This document shows, piece after piece, positions 28,330 to 36,807 of a stretch of DNA of 64,000 bases. Location of the stretch: contig JAQWWH010000087.1 of assembly GCA_029255105.1 (NCBI GenBank), positions 1-64,000 on the forward strand, in the 5' to 3' direction. Position numbers and translations under genes: made by a program. Every line of letters starts with the position of its first letter. Within the stretch, counting starts at the first letter, position 1. Under the pieces are notes generated by a model. It was not told where the DNA came from. It saw only the letters and a list, made by a program, of their open reading frames with translations, and made no database searches. This DNA is from Flavimaricola sp. (lineage in GTDB: Bacteria > Pseudomonadota > Alphaproteobacteria > Rhodobacterales > Rhodobacteraceae).

Positions 28330-29601
28330 TCAGGTGTTCATGGAGTCAAAGAAGTCCGAATTGGTCTTTGTCTGCTTCAACTTGGATATCAGGAACTCAA
28401 TCGCATCTGTTGTACCCATCGGATTCAGAATGCGGCGCAGAACGTAGGTCTTGGCCAGATCAGACTTCTCAACCAAAAGCTCTTCTTTCCGTGTTCCGGA
28501 CTTGAGGATATCCATAGCCGGGAAGACCCGCTTGTCCGCGACCTTCCGGTCGAGAACGATCTCGGAGTTGCCTGTGCCTTTGAATTCTTCAAAGATCACC
28601 TCATCCATACGGCTGCCAGTATCGATCAGGGCGGTCGCGATGATGGTCAACGACCCACCCTCTTCGATGTTCCGGGCTGCACCAAAGAACCGCTTGGGCC
28701 GTTGCAGGGCGTTCGCATCCACACCACCGGTCAAAACTTTGCCGGACGACGGTACGACCGTGTTGAATGCCCTACCAAGACGCGTGATCGAATCCAGGAG
28801 GATCACAACATCACGCTTGTGTTCCACCAGGCGCTTGGCCTTTTCGATAACCATCTCGGACACCGCAACGTGACGCGATGCAGGTTCATCGAAGGTTGAG
28901 GATACAACCTCACCCTTTACCGATCTCTGCATGTCGGTAACTTCCTCTGGCCTCTCGTCAATCAACAGAACGATCAGGTAGCATTCCGGGTGGTTCTTCT
29001 CGATAGAGTTGGCGATGTTCTGCAAAAGAACTGTTTTACCCGTCCGTGGCGGGGCAACAATCAAGGACCGCTGCCCTTTGCCGATAGGCGACACCAGGTC
29101 AATGATCCGCGCTGACCGGTCCTTCACGGTCGGATCAGCCACTTCCATAATCAAACGCTCATCCGGGTAAAGCGGGGTCAGGTTGTCGAACGCCACCTTG
29201 TGCTTGGCCTTTTCGGGATCCTCAAAATTGATCGATTCCACAGTGACCAGCGCAAAATAACGTTCGTTGTCATTCGGCTCCTTGATGACGCCCTGGACCG
29301 TGTCACCCGTGCGCATAGAGTGTTGCCGGATCATCTCGGGGCTGACGTAGATATCATCCGGGCCCGGCAGATAGTTTGCCTCTGGCGACCGAAGAAAACC
29401 AAAGCCGTCCTGAAGAACTTCAAGAACGCCGTCCCCACCAATGACCCATTCCTCATCAGCCCGTTCCCGCAGGATGGCGAACATCATGTCGCCTTTGCGC
29501 ATGGTAGAGGCATTTTCGATCTCAAGCTCTTCAGCAAGGGACAGAAGATCCTTGGGGCTTTGCGCCTTCAGGTCAGCAAGGTTCAGACGGTCTTGGGACA
29601 T
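28330..29601 (-). CDS. rho: transcription termination factor Rho
   Basis: 423 residues. The N-terminal domain ([15 protein letters not shown]) and the RNA-binding cold-shock-like fold ([15 protein letters not shown]...[16 protein letters not shown]) are followed by Walker [12 protein letters not shown] near residue 180, [13 protein letters not shown] near 215 and the C-terminal [10 protein letters not shown]. It forms the hexameric RNA helicase that ends many transcripts. A 129-base leader separates it from hemJ and could hold autoregulatory sites, but I cannot identify one. Confidence 0.97.
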   Translation of the reverse strand: MSQDRLNLADLKAQSPKDLLSLAEELEIENASTMRKGDMMFAILRERADEEWVIGGDGVLEVLQDGFGFLRSPEANYLPGPDDIYVSPEMIRQHSMRTGDTVQGVIKEPNDNERYFALVTVESINFEDPEKAKHKVAFDNLTPLYPDERLIMEVADPTVKDRSARIIDLVSPIGKGQRSLIVAPPRTGKTVLLQNIANSIEKNHPECYLIVLLIDERPEEVTDMQRSVKGEVVSSTFDEPASRHVAVSEMVIEKAKRLVEHKRDVVILLDSITRLGRAFNTVVPSSGKVLTGGVDANALQRPKRFFGAARNIEEGGSLTIIATALIDTGSRMDEVIFEEFKGTGNSEIVLDRKVADKRVFPAMDILKSGTRKEELLVEKSDLAKTYVLRRILNPMGTTDAIEFLISKLKQTKTNSDFFDSMNT

Positions 29602-29730
29602 AGGGTCATCCTAATACGACCTCAAAAAAGGGCCGATCACACAGGTATGTAGAATTGAAAAGCATTGCCCCGGACGGAGCTGCAAAATCGCACTTAAGCG
29701 ACCGATCGTCGCGAGTCAATCTCTAGGCTG

Positions 29731-30180
29731 TCAAAATGGCCGAACCACGACGGCTGTAACGATGACAAGCATCAGTACCGTCGGTACTTCGTTAGCCAGC
29801 CTATAGGACCGTCCGGTCCTCGTGTTGGTCCCTGCGGCAAACTCTTTACGCCGGGCGCCTAGCCAACCGTGCATCCCCGTCATCGCGATGATAGAGGCCA
29901 GCTTGATCCATGACCAGGCGGCACCCCAGTCAAAGGCACCAAGACCAATCAGGATCAACCCAAACACCCAGCTTGCGATCATCGCTGGGGCCATGATGAG
30001 GCGAAGCAGCTTCGCCTCCATGACCTGAAACGTCTCATCAAGCTCTGAACCAGGCTTTGCCCGTTCTGCGTGATAGACGAATAGCCGGGGTAGATAGAAC
30101 ATCCCCGCCATCCAGCTGATCACCGACACGATGTGAAGCACCTTGATCCAAGGATAGGCTGATACCAGAAGATCGGTCAT
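29731..30180 (-). CDS. hemJ: HemJ-type protoporphyrinogen IX oxidase
   Basis: 149 residues from ATG 30180, preceded by GAAAGGACG. Four membrane segments are visible; WIKVLHIVSVISWMAGMFYLPRLFVYH carries the conserved histidines and PRL motif of the UPF0093/HemJ family, and WIKLASI...MHGWLGA the second half. HemJ oxidises protoporphyrinogen IX in the penultimate heme step and is the usual enzyme in alphaproteobacteria. It borders the origin region, as heme genes do beside several alphaproteobacterial origins. Confidence 0.92.
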   Translation of the reverse strand: MTDLLVSAYPWIKVLHIVSVISWMAGMFYLPRLFVYHAERAKPGSELDETFQVMEAKLLRLIMAPAMIASWVFGLILIGLGAFDWGAAWSWIKLASIIAMTGMHGWLGARRKEFAAGTNTRTGRSYRLANEVPTVLMLVIVTAVVVRPF

Positions 30181-30255
30181 TGAACGTCCTTTCACTCACG
30201 GCTTTCTTCCTTAAATGAAAGATAAGAAAAGAAAAGATGATGTTGATTAAGGGGC

Positions 30256-30264
30256 GGTGGATAA
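30256..30264 (-). other. DnaA-box-like site
   Basis: Read on the minus strand TTATCCACC matches eight of nine positions of the TTATCCACA consensus. It lies 92-84 bases left of the AT-rich tract. Confidence 0.65.
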
Positions 30265-30268
30265 GACG

Positions 30269-30285
30269 GGATGAATGATTCATCC
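30269..30285. repeat. perfect 17-base palindrome in the origin region
   Basis: GGATGAAT, one central G, then ATTCATCC. It stands between two DnaA-box-like sites and includes a GATTC methylation target. It may be a protein-binding site; I do not recognise the protein. Confidence 0.6.
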
Positions 30286-30291
30286 GCAACT

Positions 30292-30300
30292 TTGTCCACA
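30292..30300 (+). other. DnaA-box-like site
   Basis: TTGTCCACA matches eight of nine consensus positions (A to G at position 3). Confidence 0.65.
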
Positions 30301-30345
30301 GTTAAAAAGTGCGCTGTTAACCGCTGCTCTCGAAGAAGACAGGTC

Positions 30346-30378
30346 TTAATATATTGATAAAATTAAATAAAAAAGTTA
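30346..30378. other. AT-rich candidate DNA unwinding element
   Basis: Thirty-three bases with only two G and no C, the most AT-rich tract I see in the window, within the putative origin and flanked by DnaA-box-like sequences. Such tracts are where origin melting starts. Confidence 0.6.
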
Positions 30379-30588
30379 CGAGAACATGAACTTTCCATCA
30401 TTGCCTCACTTGACTCTTTTGGATTCAGAGAGACATCCACAGTCAGCTGTTATCCTTACCCACCGTGGATGAATGACCTGTACACCGGTCGTTTGTACAA
30501 AGTTCTCCCCTCGAATTGCACTTCCCCACGCAGGGCGTAAGTTGACCCCAGCCCATCAACACAGTTGCCCTCAGGAAACCCCCCAGGT

Positions 30589-30597
30589 TTGTCCACA
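30589..30597 (+). other. DnaA-box-like site overlapping the maf start codon
   Basis: TTGTCCACA is identical to the site at 30292-30300; its last base is the first base of the maf ATG. DnaA bound here could affect both origin activity and maf-operon expression. Confidence 0.6.
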
Positions 30598-31196
30598 TGA
30601 CCACCTCGATCATTCTCGCCTCTGGCTCTGAGATCCGCGCGACCCTCATGCGCAACGCAGGCGTTCCGTTCGAGGTCATGGTAGCGCGTATTGATGAAGA
30701 GGCGATCAAGTCCGCCCTTCTGGCCGAGGCCGCAAATCCACGAGATCTCGCCGATACCCTGGCAGAGTTGAAGGCCCGCAAAATATCCGCCCGGACACCA
30801 GGGGCACTTGTGATCGGCTGCGATCAGGTCCTTGAGGTCGGTGGGGTGCTTCTTTCGAAACCGACAAACCCGACCGAAGCGCTAGCCCAGCTGAAAAGCC
30901 TTCAGGGCAAGACGCATCGTCTGTTGTCAGCGGTCGTGATCTACCAAAATGACGAACCCCTTTGGCGGCATGTCGGTACGGTGCGGCTAACCATGCACCA
31001 GAACTCTGAAACCTGGTTGTCTGCCTACGTTGACCGCAACTGGCCAAGTATCCAGAGTGCAGTCGGCTCCTATAAGCTCGAGGAAGAAGGTGTTCGTTTG
31101 TTTTCCCGGATCGAGGGTGATTATTTCACTGTCCTTGGCCTACCATTGCTAGAACTTCTGTCATATCTGAACCAGCGAGGGGTACTGCCGACATGA
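30597..31196 (+). CDS. maf: Maf-family nucleotide pyrophosphatase
   Basis: 199 residues. ILASGSEIRATLMRNAGVPFEV at the start and VIGCDQVLEVGG near residue 73 are the Maf substrate loop and catalytic aspartate region; QSAVGSYKLEEEG near 150 is also conserved. Maf enzymes hydrolyse dTTP, UTP or modified nucleotides. Its ATG shares a base with a DnaA-box-like site and has only a weak AGG ribosome binding site. It leads a tightly coupled maf-aroE-coaE-dnaQ operon pointing away from the origin. Confidence 0.93.
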   Translation: MTTSIILASGSEIRATLMRNAGVPFEVMVARIDEEAIKSALLAEAANPRDLADTLAELKARKISARTPGALVIGCDQVLEVGGVLLSKPTNPTEALAQLKSLQGKTHRLLSAVVIYQNDEPLWRHVGTVRLTMHQNSETWLSAYVDRNWPSIQSAVGSYKLEEEGVRLFSRIEGDYFTVLGLPLLELLSYLNQRGVLPT

Positions 31197-32026
31197 CGCA
31201 ACATCGCATTCCTCTAGCGGGTGTCATTGGCAACCCCATCGCACACTCCCGCTCCCCCCGCCTGCACAAGCATTGGCTCAAGACCTATGGCATCTTGGGG
31301 GACTATGTTCCGCTTCATGTAACAGACGAGGACCTGCCCCAGGTGATCGCGACCCTTCCCAAGATGGGGTTCGTAGGCGTCAACGTCACCATTCCGCACA
31401 AGGTTGCTGTCCTTCAATACGCCGATCAGATCAGCGATCGCGCAACCCTCATCGGGGCAGCGAACACCTTGATCTTCAGGGCAGATGGCAAGGTTCATGC
31501 AGATAACACGGACGGATACGGCTTTCTTGCCAATCTTCGCCAAGGCGCCCCTGATTGGGATCCCTCGGCAGGGCCGGCGGCGGTTTTGGGCGCTGGTGGG
31601 GCTGCGCGGGCGATTATCGCCGCCTTGATCGAGGCGGGGACAAAGGAAATTCTGCTTTCCAACAGGACGAGGCCCAAGGCCGAAACCCTCAAGGCGGATT
31701 TTGGGTCCCGGGTGACGGTCGTGGACTGGGTGCAAGCCGGAAACATGATCGAAGCCTCCGCGACAGTCGTCAACACAACGTCGCTCGGTATGGTTGGCGC
31801 GGCAGAGTTTCGTGTTCCCCTCGACGGATTGCGCCGCGGGATGGTTGTTACGGACCTCGTCTACACCCCATTGCGGACCCGTCTCTTACAGGCTGCCGAA
31901 GAGGCTGGATGTACCACTGTCGACGGTCTTGGGATGCTGCTTCATCAGGGCGTGCCGGGCTTTGAACGTTGGTTCGGTCAGCGGCCAGAGGTCGATGAAG
32001 CAACACGGGCGGCCGTTCTGGGATGA
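31193..32026 (+). CDS. aroE: shikimate dehydrogenase
   Basis: 277 residues. GVIGNPIAHSRSP near the N-terminus binds shikimate, NVTIPHK near residue 64 carries the catalytic lysine, NTDGYGF near 105 the catalytic aspartate, and VLGAGGAARAI near 130 is the NADP loop. It reduces 3-dehydroshikimate to shikimate in aromatic amino acid synthesis. The start overlaps the maf stop (ATGA). Confidence 0.96.
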   Translation: MTQHRIPLAGVIGNPIAHSRSPRLHKHWLKTYGILGDYVPLHVTDEDLPQVIATLPKMGFVGVNVTIPHKVAVLQYADQISDRATLIGAANTLIFRADGKVHADNTDGYGFLANLRQGAPDWDPSAGPAAVLGAGGAARAIIAALIEAGTKEILLSNRTRPKAETLKADFGSRVTVVDWVQAGNMIEASATVVNTTSLGMVGAAEFRVPLDGLRRGMVVTDLVYTPLRTRLLQAAEEAGCTTVDGLGMLLHQGVPGFERWFGQRPEVDEATRAAVLG

Positions 32027-32616
32027 CCTTTTGCCTAGGCCTGACCGGCTCAATCGGAATGGGCAAGTCGACGACAGCTGCGATGTTTTCTGAAGAAGGC
32101 GTCCCGGTCTGGGATGCCGACGCCGCTGTTCATCGTCTTTATGCAGCTGGTGGCGCGGCTGCTGAGATTTTGGCAAAGGTCATGCCGGATGTCATCAAAG
32201 ATGGGGCCGTTTCCCGTGATCTGATCAAAGCCGCCATTGCCCGCGACCCCTCCGTTCTGTCGAAGATCGAAGGCTACGTGCATCCATTGGTGGCCGCCGA
32301 TCGGGCCGCGTTTGCTGGCCGCTCCGATGAACCGATTATCCTCTTTGATATTCCGCTTCTATTTGAAACGGGTGCTGACGTTGGGATGGATGCCGTCGTG
32401 GTGGTTTCTGCCCCACCCGCCCTTCAAAAGGAGCGGGTCCTTGCCCGTCCTGGCATAACCGAAGCGCAATTCGAAATGATTCTGGCCCGCCAGATGCCAG
32501 ACGCTGAAAAGCGGGCCAGGGCGGACTATGTGATTGAGACCGTCTCTCTGGACGATACCCGGGCTGCTGTGCGAGATGTCTTGACGAAGATCAGGGGAAA
32601 ACTGGCCGATGCGTGA
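32023..32616 (+). CDS. coaE: dephospho-CoA kinase
   Basis: 197 residues. The P-loop [14 protein letters not shown] is at the N-terminus, followed by [13 protein letters not shown] near residue 28 and the [11 protein letters not shown] segment near 107. It phosphorylates dephospho-CoA in the last step of coenzyme A synthesis. It overlaps aroE by four bases and dnaQ by eight. Confidence 0.96.
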   Translation: MTFCLGLTGSIGMGKSTTAAMFSEEGVPVWDADAAVHRLYAAGGAAAEILAKVMPDVIKDGAVSRDLIKAAIARDPSVLSKIEGYVHPLVAADRAAFAGRSDEPIILFDIPLLFETGADVGMDAVVVVSAPPALQKERVLARPGITEAQFEMILARQMPDAEKRARADYVIETVSLDDTRAAVRDVLTKIRGKLADA

Positions 32617-33298
32617 AATCGTACTGGATACCGAAACCACAGGGTTTGAGCCTGATGACGGCGACCGCATTGTTGAGATTGGGGCGGTTGAACTCTTGAA
32701 CCACGTCCCGACGGGTCGGACCTATCACCAGTATATCAACCCCCAACGGTCCATGCCGAAAGAGGCGTTCGAGGTGCATGGTCTTGGTGACGAATTCCTG
32801 CGCGACAAACCGCTTTTTGTCGATATTGCCCAGGCATTCGTGGATTTCATAGGTGAAGCGACCCTTGTCATTCACAACGCCGCCTTCGATATGAAATTTC
32901 TGAATGCCGAACTTGGTTGGGTGAAACGGCCGCTTTTGCCGATGGACCGCGCCCTCGATACCCTCGCTATCGCGCGCAGACGGTTTCCAGGTTCTCCCGC
33001 GTCGCTTGATGCCCTGTGCCGCCGATTTGGAATCGACAACTCCAACCGAACCCTTCACGGGGCGCTTCTAGATAGCGAGATCCTGGCAGAGGTATATCTG
33101 GAGCTTATTGGCGGCCGACAGCCCGACTTTGCCTTGGCAACCGATCCGTCTGATCAAAGCAGAGGTGAAACGGGATCGACTTGGCGCGCAAGACCACGGC
33201 CAACGCCCTTATCTTCGCGCCTGACAGAGGCCGAAGCCGCCGCCCATTCGGCCTTTATAGCCGAATTGGGCGACGACGCTTTCTGGAAAAAGGCTTAG
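32609..33298 (+). CDS. dnaQ: DNA polymerase III epsilon subunit (3'-5' exonuclease)
   Basis: 229 residues. The three exonuclease motifs are [11 protein letters not shown] (Exo I, residues 5-15), [11 protein letters not shown] (Exo II, near 91) and [14 protein letters not shown] (Exo III, near 150), with the DEDDh residues in place. The last 40 residues are variable and likely carry the alpha-subunit contact. It proofreads for the replicative polymerase. It ends the maf-aroE-coaE-dnaQ operon and overlaps the secB stop by four bases. Confidence 0.96.
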   Translation: MREIVLDTETTGFEPDDGDRIVEIGAVELLNHVPTGRTYHQYINPQRSMPKEAFEVHGLGDEFLRDKPLFVDIAQAFVDFIGEATLVIHNAAFDMKFLNAELGWVKRPLLPMDRALDTLAIARRRFPGSPASLDALCRRFGIDNSNRTLHGALLDSEILAEVYLELIGGRQPDFALATDPSDQSRGETGSTWRARPRPTPLSSRLTEAEAAAHSAFIAELGDDAFWKKA

Positions 33299-33813
33299 GC
33301 GCTGGGCGCTGCTTCGCCGGCCTGTTGGGCCTGAACCCGCCGGGCAAGTTCATTGCGGTAAAGCGTGAGGAAATCGATCGTCTCAAGATTGATTGGCACA
33401 AAACCACCATCCCGCGTGACGTCGCTGACAATGCGGCGCAGGAAGGGGAAGGTGATGCGCGGGCATTCGATCAAAAGGTAGGGATGCATCTGCTCTTCCG
33501 GGACACCTTCGATCTGGAAGACACCGGCATATTCGATTTCGAACAGAAAGATCGTCTCGCCGGACCCTTTGGCCTTTGACGTGATCTTGAGCTTGGTAAT
33601 CACTTCGTACTGGTTGTCGGCGCCGCGCTTGCGGGCATCAAGGTTCACTTGAACCTGCACTTCCGGTTGCAGATCGCCCTGAAGCCCCTTTTGGGCCAGA
33701 ACGTTTTCAAATGACATGTCGCGGACGTATTGGGCAATGACCCGCTGGGTGACTTTGGGGGTCTCAGCAGGTGCGGCAGCAGCGGCGCCGTTGTTTTCGT
33801 TTGTGTCGGCCAT
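33295..33813 (-). CDS. secB: protein-export chaperone SecB
   Basis: 172 residues from ATG 33813 (an in-frame TTG lies directly before it). [17 protein letters not shown] near residue 24, the VNLDARKRG segment near 56 and [17 protein letters not shown] near 138 are strongly conserved in SecB. The tetramer keeps preproteins unfolded and passes them to SecA. The acidic, alanine-rich N-terminus is usual for alphaproteobacteria. Confidence 0.96.
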   Translation of the reverse strand: MADTNENNGAAAAAPAETPKVTQRVIAQYVRDMSFENVLAQKGLQGDLQPEVQVQVNLDARKRGADNQYEVITKLKITSKAKGSGETIFLFEIEYAGVFQIEGVPEEQMHPYLLIECPRITFPFLRRIVSDVTRDGGFVPINLETIDFLTLYRNELARRVQAQQAGEAAPSA

Positions 33814-33886
33814 CAAGGTGCTCCGTTGAAACTCTGGTCCGTATTCCTCTAGCAGGAGGAGGGCTCCGCCTCAATGGTAACGCCGC

Positions 33887-34387
33887 CTAGTGTTTCGTCC
33901 AACCGGACGGGGGGTGCGTTGGGGGTTTGGATGACGACAAATCCTCAAATTCGCCCTCGATCACCTGGTCACGGGGCGCACGGCGCTGACTTGGGTGCGC
34001 ACCTGGACCGGAAGGCTGTTGCCCCATCGTAAAGGACCGAACTTTCATTCGGGCGCGTGCCTGCCTCATAACCCAAAGGCGCACGGACGGGACGAGCAAG
34101 GCAAATCCGACGGCGTCGGTAAAGAACCCCGGCGTCAACAACAGGGCACCTGACACCAAAATCATGGCACCATGGGCCAAGGCCTCGGACGGATCGGAAA
34201 GATCGCTGAACGACCTTTGCAATTCGGACAACGCCCGAGAGCCCTGGCTGCGGACCAAGGCGGTTCCAGCTACGGCGGTCAGCACAACGACAAGAAGCGT
34301 CGGCCAAAGGCCGATAAGGCCGCCAACCTGGATGAACAGAGCGATTTCAATCAGCGGAACCGCAAGAAAAGCGAAAAGCAGCCACAT
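33887..34387 (-). CDS. fxsA: FxsA-family membrane protein
   Basis: 166 residues. The N-terminal LFAFLAVPLIEIALFIQVGGLIGLWPTL and the LLTPGFFTDAVGFALLVP helix define the FxsA family; three to four membrane segments are visible, and the tail from about residue 115 is polar. In E. coli FxsA relieves phage exclusion by F plasmid; the native role is unknown. It lies upstream of secB on the same strand and divergent from the Tim44-like gene. Confidence 0.9.
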   Translation of the reverse strand: MWLLFAFLAVPLIEIALFIQVGGLIGLWPTLLVVVLTAVAGTALVRSQGSRALSELQRSFSDLSDPSEALAHGAMILVSGALLLTPGFFTDAVGFALLVPSVRLWVMRQARARMKVRSFTMGQQPSGPGAHPSQRRAPRDQVIEGEFEDLSSSKPPTHPPSGWTKH

Positions 34388-34493
34388 TTGTGACCTCCAT
34401 CTTAGTTAGTTGGCGTGCGGTGGACTTGAACACACCCCTGCCCTACATAGGTTTGAGTTGGCGGTTTGCTAAGACCGCTCCAAAGAGGCACGC

Positions 34494-35156
34494 ATGAATT
34501 CTCCAATTATCCAGCTGCTCGTTCTTGCGGGTATCGCCGTTTTCCTCATCCTGCGTTTGCGCAACGTGCTTGGCACGCGCGAAGGTTTTGAAAAGCCACC
34601 CGCAACGATAGGTGCAGAGACCAAGCGCCGCTCGCAACCCGAACTCGAAGTGATCGAGGGCGGGCCGGACCGTGATATCACTGACCATGTTGCCGAGGAC
34701 AGCGATGCCGCCAAGGCGCTTGCCGCCATGAAAGGTGTTGATCGGTCGTTTCATCTGGGCGAATTCCTTCAAGGTGCCCGGGGTGCCTATGAGATGATCC
34801 TGATGGCGTTCGAGAATGGTGACCTCGCCTCGGTCAAGCCCTTCCTGTCGGACGAAGTTTACGCCGCCTTCGCCAGTGTCGTCGAAGAGCGGGAGCGCAA
34901 TGGCCTAAAGGTTGAAGCGACCTTTGTCGGGATCAGCGAACTTAACCTCAAGGACGTTGAATTTGATCGTGACACGCGCGAAGCAGAAGTGAGCGTCAAA
35001 TTCGTAGGTGAACTGACCGAGGTCGTTCGTGATCGGGCCGGTGATCTTGTTGAAGGCAGCTCGTCTGCGATCAAGCGCCAGAGGGATGTCTGGACCTTTG
35101 CCCGCACGATGGGCAGCGCCGATCCCAACTGGATCCTTGTCGCCACAAGCGAATGA
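34494..35156 (+). CDS. Tim44/TimA-like membrane-anchored protein
   Basis: 220 residues. One N-terminal membrane helix (IIQLLVLAGIAVFLILRL) is followed by a charged linker and, from about residue 85, the Tim44-like domain (FLQGARGAYEMILMAFENGDL...LKPFLSDEVY type), related to the mitochondrial import subunit Tim44. In bacteria the domain is thought to act in membrane protein handling. It overlaps mltA by four bases and is divergent from fxsA. Confidence 0.88.
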   Translation: MNSPIIQLLVLAGIAVFLILRLRNVLGTREGFEKPPATIGAETKRRSQPELEVIEGGPDRDITDHVAEDSDAAKALAAMKGVDRSFHLGEFLQGARGAYEMILMAFENGDLASVKPFLSDEVYAAFASVVEERERNGLKVEATFVGISELNLKDVEFDRDTREAEVSVKFVGELTEVVRDRAGDLVEGSSSAIKRQRDVWTFARTMGSADPNWILVATSE

Positions 35157-36208
35157 TCCGGGCCGCTGCGGGGGCTTTGATGCTTGGCCTCGCAGCGTCG
35201 GGGGCGGTGATGGCTGAACCCAAAATTACGGTTCTGGCGTTTTCCGATCTTGCCAGCTGGTCCGATGATGATCACAGCGAGGCGTTATCCGTCTTCACCA
35301 ATACCTGTGGGGATATGCCAGATCGCGACTGGTCAAACCTATGCGCGCTGGCCAAAACCGGGCCAGAGGCACGCAGCTTCTTTGAGTTGTTCTTTCTTCC
35401 GGTCCTGATCGAGGATGGATCAGACCCCCTCTTTACCGGATATTTTGAGCCAGAGCTTTCTGGCTCACGTGTAGAAACTGCGAGATTTCGGTACCCCATC
35501 TATGGTGTTCCGCCCGATCTGCCGACCGGAACCGCTTGGTTGACCCGCAAAGAGATCGACGACGGCGCGTTGGCTGATCGGGGGCTAGAGCTTGCCTGGC
35601 TTAGCGATCCGGTGGACCTGTTTTTCCTGCAGGTCCAGGGATCGGGCCGCATCCGGTTGCAAGACGGCACCGTCATGCGGGTTGGTTACGGCAACAACAA
35701 CGGCCATTCCTATTCGTCAATCGGCGCCGAGATGGTCGCCCGTGGCATTTACCAGCCCCATCAGGTCTCGGCCGACGTTATCCGTAGTTGGGTCAGTCGA
35801 AACCCCGAAGATGGTCGGGACCTGCTTTGGACAAACCGTTCTTATGTCTTCTTCAGGGAAGTGTCCGAGGTCCCGGCGAATGAAGGCCCGTTGGGCGCAA
35901 TGAACCGCTCTATCACTCCGTTGCGAACCGTTGCAATCGATCCTGCGATTGTGCCCTTGGGTGCACCGGTCTGGATCGAAAAAGACGGCGAGGTTCCTAT
36001 GAACCGGCTGATGATCGCGCAAGATACCGGGTCCGCCATCAAGGGTGCGCAGCGTGCGGATATCTTTTACGGGACCGGCACACAGGCTGGACGCGAGGCG
36101 GGCCGTATTCGGGATGGCGGTCGCATCGTCGTCCTAATGCCGATTCAACGTGCCTATGCCTTGATCCCCGATGTCTTGGGTGATGCCAGCCCCCTGGCTG
36201 ACGGCTGA
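35153..36208 (+). CDS. mltA: membrane-bound lytic transglycosylase MltA
   Basis: 351 residues with a Sec signal peptide ending near AMA at about residue 21. FTGYFEPELSGS near 100 and FFLQVQGSGRIRL near 158 belong to the MltA domain, and the C-terminal 3D domain shows RTVAIDPAIVPLG and AQDTGSAIKGAQRADIFYG with the three conserved aspartates. It cleaves peptidoglycan with 1,6-anhydro product formation. The neighbouring Tim44-like and Smr genes are joined to it by 4- and 1-base overlaps. Confidence 0.94.
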   Translation: MIRAAAGALMLGLAASGAVMAEPKITVLAFSDLASWSDDDHSEALSVFTNTCGDMPDRDWSNLCALAKTGPEARSFFELFFLPVLIEDGSDPLFTGYFEPELSGSRVETARFRYPIYGVPPDLPTGTAWLTRKEIDDGALADRGLELAWLSDPVDLFFLQVQGSGRIRLQDGTVMRVGYGNNNGHSYSSIGAEMVARGIYQPHQVSADVIRSWVSRNPEDGRDLLWTNRSYVFFREVSEVPANEGPLGAMNRSITPLRTVAIDPAIVPLGAPVWIEKDGEVPMNRLMIAQDTGSAIKGAQRADIFYGTGTQAGREAGRIRDGGRIVVLMPIQRAYALIPDVLGDASPLADG

Positions 36209-36807
36209 TGCGGCGGCCCAGGCATCTTTCGCCCGAAGAACGGGATTTGTGGAACCTTGTCGCCAAGCGGGCAAAGCCGCTCGGCCCTGAACGGACTGAG
36301 TCTGTCGCCCCTCCACCAACCGCGGCGCCGCCCAAGAAAAAGGTTGGACCGATCCGTAATGACACGCCCCTGCCCGACTTTCGGGTTGGTCAGGCCGTGG
36401 ACCATCACCGCACGAACGACCTTGTGCCCAGCCTTGTTGCCCAGATGTCGGGCCAACCGATCCAGATGGACAACAAGTCCTTTGGCAAGATGAAGCGTGG
36501 CAAGCTGGTGCCCGAAGGTCGGATTGACCTGCACGGCATGACCCTGTCCGAGGCTCATCCTGCGCTGATCTCTTTTATCCTGCATTCCCATGATGTGGGT
36601 CGTCGGCTGGTCCTTGTGATCACAGGCAAGGGTAAGCTGAAGGATTATGAAGCGCCGATGCCGGTCCGTCAGGGGGTTCTGCGCCATCAGGTTCCGCAAT
36701 GGCTGAACCTGCCGCCCCTGCGCGCGCGTGTCTTGCAGGTGACCCCCGCCCATATCCGTCATGGGGGGCAAGGCGCCTATTATGTCTACTTACGCCGGGG
36801 CCGGTAA
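36208..36807 (+). CDS. Smr-domain protein
   Basis: 199 residues. The N-terminal half is basic and proline-rich; from about residue 105 there is a Smr domain: RIDLHGMTLSEA, LVITGKGK near 135 and HIRHGGQGAYYVYLRR at the end. Smr domains cut RNA or branched DNA, and small bacterial members are implicated in ribosome rescue. It shares a base with the mltA stop, and its last 18 bases overlap the convergent MFS gene. Confidence 0.9.
   Translation: MRRPRHLSPEERDLWNLVAKRAKPLGPERTESVAPPPTAAPPKKKVGPIRNDTPLPDFRVGQAVDHHRTNDLVPSLVAQMSGQPIQMDNKSFGKMKRGKLVPEGRIDLHGMTLSEAHPALISFILHSHDVGRRLVLVITGKGKLKDYEAPMPVRQGVLRHQVPQWLNLPPLRARVLQVTPAHIRHGGQGAYYVYLRRGR

Larger units (their letters stand above)
30181..30596. 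other. probable chromosomal replication origin (oriC)
   Basis: This 416-base stretch between divergent hemJ and maf has no credible ORF. It contains several DnaA-box-like sequences (best at 30256-30264, 30292-30300, 30589-30597; weaker at 30433-30441, 30450-30458 and 30464-30472), a 33-base tract with only two G/C bases at 30346-30378, a perfect 17-base palindrome and three GANTC methylation sites (30277, 30412, 30422). The parAB genes and parS sites are 2-8 kb away, genes on each side are transcribed outward, and heme genes flank known alphaproteobacterial origins. Origin function is an inference from these signs together. Confidence 0.8.

Noticed and set aside
30302-30320. CtrA site in the origin (TTAA...TTAA)
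   Set aside because: The half-sites are 11 bases apart instead of seven, so it does not meet the CtrA consensus.
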